From Deltaproteobacteria bacterium (GTDB lineage Bacteria; UBA10199; SPLOWO2-01-44-7): DNA of 9,834 nucleotides. The translations under genes and the position numbers were made by a program. The stretch's first letter is position 1. Each line of letters begins with the position of its first letter. The notes under the pieces are model-generated. The model did not search any database and was not told the origin of the DNA. It worked only from the letters and a program-made list of their open reading frames with translations. This document shows positions 1 through 7,000 of the stretch, piece after piece. The stretch covers positions 1 through 9,834 of the forward strand of contig JAUYJH010000175.1 of assembly GCA_030688705.1 (NCBI GenBank), written 5' to 3'.

Positions 1-18
1 TGCTAAAACAACGACTGG

Positions 19-38
19 ACTCCGGCTTCCGCCGGAGT
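19..38. repeat. REP-like hairpin, copy 1
   Basis: A perfect 8-bp stem (ACTCCGGC / GCCGGAGT) with a TTCC loop lies just upstream of the first TPR gene. The surrounding text, CTGGAC(T/C)CCGGCTT(T/C)CGCCGG(A/G)GTGACAAA, recurs at about 1594-1622, so this is one copy of a dispersed palindromic repeat. Any partner hairpin to its left would fall outside the window. The GTG at 37 lies at the edge of the stem and should not be taken as a start codon. Confidence 0.75.
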
Positions 39-96
39 GACAAACAGAGGGAAATTACCTTGGCTAAAAGGCGAAAAAATTATAAATTTAAACATA

Positions 97-660
97 ATGG
101 CCAAAGGCAAAGACAAAAAAACTCTTCCGGCAACACCGGTAACAGACGAGGTGGAGCCGTTTTTTCAGGAGCTTGAAAAACGCCTTAAAAATGTTCCCCA
201 AGAAGAGATTGAGGCGGGGGCCAAAAAAATCGGCGACTTTTTAGATGGGCGGATCGGCTGGGGCGATGTTTTCAATTTCACTCCCGAACAGATGGAACAG
301 ATGGCCGAGATGGGTTACACCCATTTTAAAGTCGGCCGCTATCAAGATGCCGAACGTTTTTTCAAGGTATTGACCATTCTTGATTGGGACAATTTTTATT
401 ATCACTCAATGCTCGGTTCCATTTTGCAGCGCCAAAAAAGAGATGGCGAAGCCATCGTCGAATATTCGCAGGCGCTGGAATCCAATCCAAACGATATTGT
501 CAGTCTGACCAACCGGGGGGAGATTTTCATGAAACATGGCTGGCTTAACAATGCCGGCCAAGATTTTGACAAGGCGGCGGCGCTCGATCCGGCCGGTGAA
601 AACAAATGGGCCAACCGGGCAAGGGTTTTGAAGGAACAGCTTGTCAAAAATAAAAAATAA
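97..660 (+). CDS. TPR protein, type III secretion class II chaperone-like (SycD/LcrH type)
   Basis: Likely a cytoplasmic chaperone holding a secreted partner in export-ready form. The 187-residue protein has a charged lysine-rich N-terminus, a helical segment at about 20-60, then three consecutive TPR-type helix pairs at about 68-101, 102-135 and 136-169. Seen in the sequence are GYTHFKVGRYQDAERFF, LTILDWDNFYYHSMLGSILQ and AIVEYSQALESNP; the first two follow the order typical of SycD/LcrH/IpgC chaperones (G-x-Y-x-x-A, LxxLD, YxxxLGxxxQ). Family members are usually around 160-170 residues, so the size fits. ATG 97 is preferred over the in-frame GTG at 37, which sits in a repeat hairpin and would add 20 unlikely residues. 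No good Shine-Dalgarno precedes ATG 97; the leader is AT-rich, with a TATAAA at 81-86. The next gene starts 23 bases downstream, which suggests an operon. A generic TPR scaffold is the alternative. The chaperone role is inferred from family resemblance, as no secretion apparatus gene is in the window. Confidence 0.7.
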   Translation: MAKGKDKKTLPATPVTDEVEPFFQELEKRLKNVPQEEIEAGAKKIGDFLDGRIGWGDVFNFTPEQMEQMAEMGYTHFKVGRYQDAERFFKVLTILDWDNFYYHSMLGSILQRQKRDGEAIVEYSQALESNPNDIVSLTNRGEIFMKHGWLNNAGQDFDKAAALDPAGENKWANRARVLKEQLVKNKK

Positions 661-683
661 AAAGGTGGTACCCCGGAGGATTC

Positions 684-1562
684 ATGGCCGTTGACAGTAT
701 TCGTCCCCACATTGAAAGAGATTCGCAGATCAGACCGGGCCTGGAACAGCCGGAACTAATTGACCAGCTTCGTCACGGCAATATCTACGAAATACTGCGC
801 ACCCCCGGCGTCAACCGGCGCGACCTTGAAGAATACCTTGCCAACCAGTCGCGGGTTTTTCAAAATCAGATCATTCAGGATTATCAAATTTATTCCGAGG
901 CGGGGAGCATACCGCCGCCGGCTATGGAGGCCCACTTTCCCGTCCACGCCGCCGGAATGACAATGACCGGCGAAGACCGCCAGTTTTTCAAACAAGAGAT
1001 GGGGCGTATTAAAGCCATGAAAGCCACTACACCAGGGGGACAGGGTGGGGGGCAAGATGTCGCCGGCATTGCCGACAAATCACTCAAAGAATGGGACAAC
1101 TTTTTTTCCGAACTGCAGATGAAGGTGATTGACCAGCAGGCGATGCGGGAATTGAAATCGAAAACGGCGGAACTCAACCGCGAAGTCCAAAGAATCATCT
1201 CTATGGTGCTGTCGGGGCAGGTAGACCCCGAATACGTTTTGATCGCCGCGGCCAAATCGAACATGCTGCAAAACGGGACCTTTTTCTCATGGAAGGGAAA
1301 AAGGATCATGCATTTGAATCAGGAAATGGAGAAGGCGACCAAGGAACTGGTCAAAATGGACCCGGCCGACAGGGGTTTTTTTGCCGAACAGCAGATGTCG
1401 ATGCAAAAAACACGCGAGGGCTCCACGCAGATGCAGTTGGAGATGATGGATATCCAGAAATTCGCGCAAAATATCGCCACAACGCTTGATTGGGTGAATA
1501 ACGCGATCCGTATGTTTGCGCAGATGCGCCAGACGCCGACGCAGGCGGTTGCGGCGAGGTAA
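684..1562 (+). CDS. Helical, cysteine-free 292-aa protein; candidate type III secreted substrate or translocator
   Basis: Not recognised as a named family. The start is firm: ATG 684 follows GGAGGA at 675-680. The protein has no signal peptide, no membrane-length hydrophobic run and no cysteine. It is predicted mostly helical, in two parts joined by a Gly/Gln-rich linker at about 115-125 (TTPGGQGGGQD). The C-terminal part (about 130-285) is a string of amphipathic, Gln/Met-rich helices. It ends in a segment (about 255-282) that could form a coiled coil or an assembly surface. It lies between two paralogous SycD/LcrH-like chaperone genes, the usual position of translocator or tip proteins in type III secretion loci. 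That position, plus the composition (no Cys, soluble, helical), supports a hydrophilic secreted substrate, filament or tip component. The role is inference; a non-secreted partner of TPR proteins is possible. Confidence 0.6.
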   Translation: MAVDSIRPHIERDSQIRPGLEQPELIDQLRHGNIYEILRTPGVNRRDLEEYLANQSRVFQNQIIQDYQIYSEAGSIPPPAMEAHFPVHAAGMTMTGEDRQFFKQEMGRIKAMKATTPGGQGGGQDVAGIADKSLKEWDNFFSELQMKVIDQQAMRELKSKTAELNREVQRIISMVLSGQVDPEYVLIAAAKSNMLQNGTFFSWKGKRIMHLNQEMEKATKELVKMDPADRGFFAEQQMSMQKTREGSTQMQLEMMDIQKFAQNIATTLDWVNNAIRMFAQMRQTPTQAVAAR

Positions 1563-1567
1563 TCGTC

Positions 1568-1617
1568 ATTCCGGCGGAAGCCGGAATCCAGTACTGGACC
1601 CCGGCTTTCGCCGGGGT
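1568..1617. repeat. REP-like double hairpin, copy 2
   Basis: Two tandem perfect 8-bp hairpins stand back to back: ATTCCGGC-GGAA-GCCGGAAT (1568-1587) and ACCCCGGC-TTTC-GCCGGGGT (1598-1617), separated by CCAGTACTGG. This is the complete form of the element seen at 19-38. It fills the gap between the 292-residue gene, whose stop ends at 1562, and the second TPR gene. It could stabilise or attenuate the transcript between them. Translated on the minus strand it gives the VTPAKAGVQ...WIPASAGMT type of peptide, which I recall as a common spurious ORF from dispersed repeats of this class. Confidence 0.85.
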
Positions 1618-1633
1618 GACAAATGAAAGAAAA

Positions 1634-2209
1634 ATGGAAGACAAAAAACAGACCGGAATGATTGTCGATCCGAATCCCGAGAGGCGAAAGAGGCTCTTGG
1701 AGCGGTTTTATGCGTTGCTCGAAGACAGGGCGAGTCTGGCGGAACTGAAAGGGTTCAAAAGAGAGCATCTCTACCAGTTGGCCGAAGCCGGCCATGTAAA
1801 ACTCAAACACGGCCGCCTGGATGAAGCGGAAAAAATTTTTCAGGCGCTGACCATGCTCGATCACCGCAGTGCCTATTTTCACGCGGCTATGGGGGCGGTG
1901 CATCAGAAAAAGCACAAACCGGTGGAGGCCATCGTCGAATATTCGGTGGCCATCTCCATCGATCAGAAAGATATTGTTTCCATGGTCAACCGCGGTGAGA
2001 TTTATCTGCGCCACAAAAACTTTCGCAAGGCGGCGGAAGATTTTCGGAGCGCCATTTTATTGGATATGTCGGGGAGAAATCTCTGGGCCAATCGCGCCCG
2101 TTCTCTGGTGATCGCGATCAAGCGGTCGATGGAGGCGCAGGCTACCCTCACCCCACCCTCTCCCGGAGGGAGAGGGGGAATTAAAACCGGGCGCCCGCGA
2201 GGGGCGTGA
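1634..2209 (+). CDS. Second TPR protein, type III secretion class II chaperone-like, paralogue of the first
   Basis: A 191-residue paralogue of the TPR protein at 97-660. Shared stretches include the G-x-L/Y-x-(D/E)AE block, LT(M/I)LD, AIVEYS, (N)RGEI(Y/F) and WANRAR near the end. Three TPR-type helix pairs lie at about 46-79, 80-113 and 114-147, after an N-terminal helical, arginine-rich part. Likely a chaperone for the adjacent 292-residue protein or for another substrate encoded elsewhere. ATG 1634 is chosen; the in-frame GTG at 1616 is the last arm of a repeat hairpin. The Shine-Dalgarno is weak (GAAAGAAAA). The C-terminus is odd: after about residue 169 the last 22 residues (ATLTPPSPGGRGGIKTGRPRGA) come from a GC-rich hairpin repeat and the antisense of the convergent gene. 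The ancestral stop was probably lost when the repeat arrived. The gene overlaps the convergent gene by 29 bases. Confidence 0.7.
   Translation: MEDKKQTGMIVDPNPERRKRLLERFYALLEDRASLAELKGFKREHLYQLAEAGHVKLKHGRLDEAEKIFQALTMLDHRSAYFHAAMGAVHQKKHKPVEAIVEYSVAISIDQKDIVSMVNRGEIYLRHKNFRKAAEDFRSAILLDMSGRNLWANRARSLVIAIKRSMEAQATLTPPSPGGRGGIKTGRPRGA
2156..2176. terminator. GC-rich hairpin repeat between convergent genes, possible terminator
   Basis: A perfect 9-bp stem, CCCTCTCCC / GGGAGAGGG, with loop GGA. It begins 5 bases beyond the stop codon of the minus-strand 541-residue gene and inside the last codons of the plus-strand TPR gene. The text CCCTCACCCCACCCTCTCCCGG is a style of dispersed repeat I recall from many genomes. 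No T-run follows on either strand, so it would be a poor intrinsic terminator by itself. It may still block 3' exonuclease or mark the transcript end. Confidence 0.55.
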
Positions 2210-3806
2210 CAGAGACCTGAAAATCTTCTCCAAAAAATTCTTCGGCAAACTGAACCCCCATTTCAAAGCGCGTTTTGTCCCCAAAACTCAAGAGCATCCG
2301 CTGGTGAAGCCCTTGTCCTGGTTGTGGCGCTCCCGATTCCCGCAGAAGCAGTGCGGAATGGGCGCCGGCGCTCCAAATGGCCGGGCCGGTCTGGACTTCC
2401 AATCCAAGCCCCGCCGTCATTTTGGCTTTGGCCCCCTGTATGCCAGCGTCGCGCGCGGTGACCGCATCGAGCCCCTCTTGAATCTCTTCATTCACAACGG
2501 GGGAGGTCTGCAGAAAAACACCGGTGTTGGTATAAAGAGGAGCCGATGTTAAATGTTGGATGTTTTGATAGCCGATCAGATTGCTGTCATTTCCGAAATA
2601 GTGCTCATAGGCCAAAAGATGAGAGCCCCCCGACACCAAACCGGTCTCCGCGGGGTCCGGAGAAAACATCCCCGCCATCAAGGCCTGCTGGCCCCCAGAG
2701 AGAATGGCGCCGCCGGCTTTGCTGTCGCTCAAGGCAAACCCCAGCATAAACGCGGCCCCGTTGACGAGGGAGCGGTACAAAAGAAAATTTCTGGCTGTCT
2801 CTGCCCCGTGAATATCCATTCCGTAACCGATTCCAACGCCGGCCAATTCGAGCGTCGCGGTCATTCCTTGAGTCAGCATTGTGTTGCTCTCGTCGTTAAC
2901 GCTTAATGCAAAGGCACCCAAAGCCGATGCCGCTTCGGCGCCGATCAGCCAGCCGCGTTGGTCTCCTTTTCCCTTCAGGACTGTGTTCATCCGGTCGCCG
3001 CCCAGCCCCGTAATCGTATTGATGACGGTCAAAGAGGGGAGCCCCTCCAGTTTTTGCGACGAGCCGCCGGCGCTTTCGCCAAACATCTCGGCGGTATATT
3101 CCGATGCCTGCGCAGAGGGCCCGGCCAACGCCTCGGCGGTGGCATAGCCAGAAGCCAAACGGTGGGCGCCGGAGATCCAGAAATGGGCGATGTCATAATC
3201 GGTGATCCCATCCGGCGGCGGCGTCAAAGCAAGATCGGTGTAGGCCAGTTTGAAACGGACACCGACCTGCAATGAAAGAACGGGGATGTTTTCAGTCTGA
3301 ATGGAATCGGTGGGGAGGGTGTTCAACGTGCCAAAATAGGGAGCGGCCGACAAAGTGAAGCGATCCCCTGCTTTTATACTCCCCTCGAAAGAGAGATCAT
3401 TGCCGATGTCGATCGTTCCGGCCTCGCCGGTTTTCCCCAGTCCGATCGATTGCCGGTTTTCTTTGGCAAATGTGACCGTCTCTTTTCCGGAGAGGCGGAA
3501 GGGCCATTTTTGTGCTTTTTTTAGAATGCTTAAGGCGCCGCCAAAGTGGATTGTCGGATCGTAATATTCGCTTCCGTTGTTTCCCGCAAAATTGAGTTGG
3601 AAGCCCAGTCCGTAACAATCTCTGGTGTTGGGGCAGTTGTAGAAAGAGACCCCCAATTGCTGGCCGCTCCCCGATTCGCTCACCGGCGTACGGAGATTGC
3701 CGGCCAAGCCTCCGTGCAAATCCATGGCAAACGGACTCTCCTCGGGCTCTCTCTCATGAGAAGCCTCTCCTCCGTACGGCCTTATGGGTCGGTTGAGTTC
3801 TGTCAT
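2181..3806 (-). CDS. Unrecognised 541-aa glycine- and beta-rich protein, barrel-like C-terminus, no signal peptide
   Basis: No family recognised. The start is firm: ATG at 3806 preceded by AAGGAGGT with ideal spacing, and an in-frame stop ten codons upstream rules out a longer N-terminus. The first 50 residues are polar and acidic (MTELNRPIRPYGGEASHERE...), with no Sec signal. The rest is rich in Gly, Ala, Ser, Thr and alternating hydrophobic residues suggesting beta strands, for example VLSLQVGVRFKLAY (176-189), MTATLELAGVGIGYGM (315-330) and RFEMGVQF (513-520). It ends SVTPLAGARF with a terminal Phe, as in many outer-membrane beta barrels. Only two cysteines are present (58 and 64), close together. 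A barrel without a signal peptide is odd. It may be exported another way (type III secretion is suggested only by the neighbouring chaperone-like genes), have lost its signal, or be a soluble beta-rich protein. It converges on and overlaps the second TPR gene by 29 bases. Confidence 0.75.
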   Translation of the reverse strand: MTELNRPIRPYGGEASHEREPEESPFAMDLHGGLAGNLRTPVSESGSGQQLGVSFYNCPNTRDCYGLGFQLNFAGNNGSEYYDPTIHFGGALSILKKAQKWPFRLSGKETVTFAKENRQSIGLGKTGEAGTIDIGNDLSFEGSIKAGDRFTLSAAPYFGTLNTLPTDSIQTENIPVLSLQVGVRFKLAYTDLALTPPPDGITDYDIAHFWISGAHRLASGYATAEALAGPSAQASEYTAEMFGESAGGSSQKLEGLPSLTVINTITGLGGDRMNTVLKGKGDQRGWLIGAEAASALGAFALSVNDESNTMLTQGMTATLELAGVGIGYGMDIHGAETARNFLLYRSLVNGAAFMLGFALSDSKAGGAILSGGQQALMAGMFSPDPAETGLVSGGSHLLAYEHYFGNDSNLIGYQNIQHLTSAPLYTNTGVFLQTSPVVNEEIQEGLDAVTARDAGIQGAKAKMTAGLGLEVQTGPAIWSAGAHSALLLRESGAPQPGQGLHQRMLLSFGDKTRFEMGVQFAEEFFGEDFQVSVTPLAGARF

Positions 3807-3812
3807 AAAATA

Positions 3813-3828
3813 CCTCCTTGTGTGGAGG
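3813..3828 (-). promoter_or_regulatory. Shine-Dalgarno hairpin in front of the 541-aa gene
   Basis: On the minus strand the leader reads CCTCC-ACACAA-GGAGG, then TATTTT and the ATG at 3806. GGAGG (plus-strand 3813-3817) is the ribosome binding site. The complementary CCTCC (3824-3828) lies only six bases upstream, so a 5-bp stem, extendable by a G-U pair, would hide the site. This could throttle translation or act as a temperature- or protein-sensitive switch. A TATATT (minus strand, plus 3848-3853) just upstream could be a -10 box, but no convincing -35 was found. Confidence 0.4.
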
Positions 3829-3890
3829 CGACGCTAGATGAACCGCCAATATAGTAAATGCGCACTGTTCCAGACGCATGCATCATAAAT

Positions 3891-4010
3891 GGACCGTGGA
3901 CTAAGGACCATGGACCATGGACCATGGACCATAGACCATGGACCAAAAGCTTTTTTGTTGTTGTCCCTTGTCCTTTGTCCCTTGTCCTTTGTCCATTGTC
4001 CTTGGTCCCC
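3891..4010. repeat. Inverted array of 7-base repeats (GGACCAT family)
   Basis: Eight heptads run on the plus strand from 3891 to 3946: GGACCGT, GGACTAA, four GGACCAT, AGACCAT, GGACCAA. A centre holding the palindrome AAAAGCTTTT (3945-3954) follows. Seven heptads then run in the opposite sense from 3961 to 4009 (TTGTCCC, TTGTCCT, TTGTCCA, ending TGGTCCC). The two arms can pair imperfectly, roughly five of seven positions per unit, into a long hairpin. It starts one base after the lipoprotein stop codon (4012-4014) and occupies the 205-base gap to the 541-residue gene. It may serve as transcript end or stabiliser for the lipoprotein gene. Plus-strand translation gives MDRGLRTMDHGPWTIDHG followed by a hydrophobic run, which is not a real gene. 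Confidence 0.9.
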
Positions 4011-4011
4011 T

Positions 4012-7000
4012 TTAATATCCTTTTATAATCGAAAACTGCGCGTCGGCGTCGCGGTCGTTGAAAGTGCTTTCAAAACACTTGGCCCCTTCAAAATCTTTTT
4101 CATCCCCCTGCGGGTTGCAGGCCCAGCCGTTCATGGCGATAAAGATGGTAATGTTTTGAAAGGCGAGCGACAGGCTTGGGCGGGAGCCGAATTTGCCGAC
4201 ACTCACCACGGAAAACACTCCCGTGGCCGGGTCGATCCGCCGCCCCTTCAAAAACGCGGTGCCGCCGGTAAAATCGTTGTCGGGTTCCGGACAACCGGCC
4301 GGAATTTCTCCCGCCTCATCCTTGTACAAAAGGGGCCCGATGTATTTCCAACTGCTGTATTTCTTGCCGCCATAAGTTCTGTTGCGCGTATTGTTGGGGC
4401 AAATAGGCGTGGAGAGGCTCTTGTCGGTCAGATTGATTTTATGCTCCAGACGGGAGATGTTGAGTTTGTCGTCGGGAAGGACCTCATATTCGCCGGGGAG
4501 CGATTTTGGTTTGAGCGCCTCGGTGGTAAAGGCGATATGAAACACTTCGTCGAGAGGCAACTTGCGCGCTTCTTCCAACGGCCCTGCCGGATTATGGATA
4601 TAGGTCGGTCCCCAAAATCTCAAACCGATATCTTCCGCCGTGAAAGAACCATCCACGGAGTAGTGGCCTTTTGCCATCGCCTGCAGATCTTGAGGCTGGT
4701 CTTTTATCGCGCACAGATCGGCATTTTTATTGTTGATGACCGGTTCAAAAGCAGGGCTGGAATAAAGGCCGGCCGAAGCGTAGAAAAACGCGCAGGCCCC
4801 GATATCGTCCCGGCCCACGCCGCTTTCGCTGAATTTGCTCAAACCCTCCGGCGAACAGGGGTCCACCACCTCGCACTCGCTCCGGTCGATAGGGGCTCGC
4901 GGTGAAAGGGGGCCCGGGTAGGAGAGCGAACCGGTGAAAATGCGCCATCCATTGATTTTTAGCGGGCTGGGAAGGGGATGTCCGGGAAAATCGTAATCGT
5001 GATAAAGCCCCTGCTTTCCCGCGGGAAGATCCGAGTCATGCAGCAGGGTCGCGAAATCGAGCAAGGAGGGGCTGTCATAAGGGGTCGATGTCGGTCGGGT
5101 GTCGAGCTCCCGAAAAACGGCTGTGATTCCGTCGCGCGGTGTGGTGACCACACGGCCCCGGGTATCGGTGATTTCCATTTCGTCAAAGGGGTCAAGAATC
5201 AAAGCCCCCAGCATCACCGTTTTTTCTTCATCGGAGCCGCGCCCCTCCCTGAACATCAACTCCACTTCATCGGCAGAGGCCATAGCGGAAAGGTTTGGGT
5301 TTGTCGGGTTCAAAATTCCGGCGATGGTTTGGGTGATCCGCAATACCATCTTCCCCTTTAATGGGTCGATCACGGCCGCGATATGAACGGTCAAATGGGT
5401 CTCTTTGAGACTGTTGTCGGTGTTGCGTTCCAGCTTCCCCTGGCTGTCGAGTTTGAGGGCTTTGATCTCCAAATCGGCCTGAAAAAGACGCTGGCGAACC
5501 GGTTGGGCGGCCTCTTTGTGAAAATTGAGGCAACCGAAAAGGGGCATCGACTCAAGCGTGTGGGCGCCCGGTTTCAGATCAAACCCCTGTCCGGAAAGCG
5601 AGACAAAAGAGAGATCAAATGTTTCATCCGCCAGCCGCCCTGTGGCCGGATCGATGACCGGAATGGAACAGCGCTTGCCGCTTCCGGAGGAAGGATGCCG
5701 TCCCTCCACTTTTTCCATCGTATCGAGCCATTCAAAAAACGGGGCGTCTTTTCCGGTGATTCGGATGTCGGTAACGCGCAGTCCGCTCGCGGCTGTGTCG
5801 GAAAGTTTCAGAAAAACAGGTGTGGCCATATCGGTGGTGGCCGCGGTCACCTCTTCCATGGCAAAAGTTTCATTCCCCGTTTTTGCCTTGTAACCGGTCG
5901 CGGTGCCAAAATAAACCTGCAGTTCCGGAATTTCCAGAACCCGCGTTCTTCCCAAAAGCTGGGCTGTTTTACTCTGACCGGGCATTCCAATTTTCAAAAC
6001 GGCCTTGTCGATGACATCCTGCCCGGCGGTCGCCTGCTTTCCGTCCCACCCGAGCAGATCCGTAGGCAGATAGGCGACGCTGATAAAGAGCATTTTTTCT
6101 TTGTATCCCTTTTGGTACGGGGGGAGGGTAACCGGCAGCGGTTCTGGTTTTGCCGTTTCCATCGATTCTCCGACCAGAATGGAATCTTTGAAAAGTTTGA
6201 ATTGGCCTCTCGATTTGGAATCGGCTATTTCCTCGATGCTGATATTGTTGATGACCAGATCGGCAATCCCCCTGTTTTGAATGACAATCATCTGTTTCGA
6301 GGGGATGATGGAAGCCGCGTTTCCGGAAAATTCAAGCGAGACGGCCGGAAGATTTTCGGCCGATTTCGGTTTGCATTCGGCATTCACCTCTTCCAGGGGG
6401 GTCCCCGATGTGTTGACCGGAAGCAGTTGGCACCCGGTTATGTTCGGGATGCCGCATTTTTTGCACTCCGTGACAGCCTCTCTTTCCTCACAGGTGATTT
6501 TGGCACAGCGGAAATAATCCTTGATCGACGCGGCAGGGGCCGAGACGGTGTTTAAAATAACCGAATCGACGTTCGCCGCAGTGGTCTCCCCCTTGTTATC
6601 GACCCGGTTGAGGGTCGGCTTGGCCCCGGCCTTGAGAGCCACCCCGCGCAGATAAAAGAGGTCCGAGCCAAAACGGAATTTTTCGCTGACCGTTCCCGGC
6701 TTCAAGGTTTCGTTGAGGGTTGGGCGAAAAGTGACCTGAAAACGAATCGACTGCTGACTCTTCAGTGAGCGTTTTGATTTTCCCTCCACCTTGAAATAAA
6801 AAGGTCCTATGCGGCCGGGGATGGCGACCGAAACAGCCTTGCTCCCCAGATAGGTCGCCTTGAATCTTTGCGTCTCTTCAAAAGAGGGCCCCACGTCCTC
6901 GGCGCTCCTGGCGATATAGGCCCCCTTGGAGACTGCTAAAATATTTCCCTCCGGCAGGGGTTCTTCGGTAACGATGCCCGCCGGGTCGAGCCTTGTTTTT

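Noticed and set aside
37..96. GTG 37 as start of the first TPR gene
   Set aside because: The codon lies in a REP-like hairpin, and the added residues do not match the paralogue.
1319..2014. Minus-strand open frame containing VTPAKAGVQ-like text and similar antisense frames
   Set aside because: It is antisense to two convincing plus-strand genes, and its recognisable part is the translated palindromic repeat.
3891..4010. CRISPR-like array
   Set aside because: Units are 7 bases with no spacers and the array inverts in the middle; this is a simple inverted tandem repeat.
3889..4905. Long plus-strand open frame beginning MDRGLRTMDHG with a hydrophobic run
   Set aside because: It begins in the heptad array and then runs antisense through the lipoprotein gene; the signal-like start is a by-product of the repeat and the remainder has no domain-like character.
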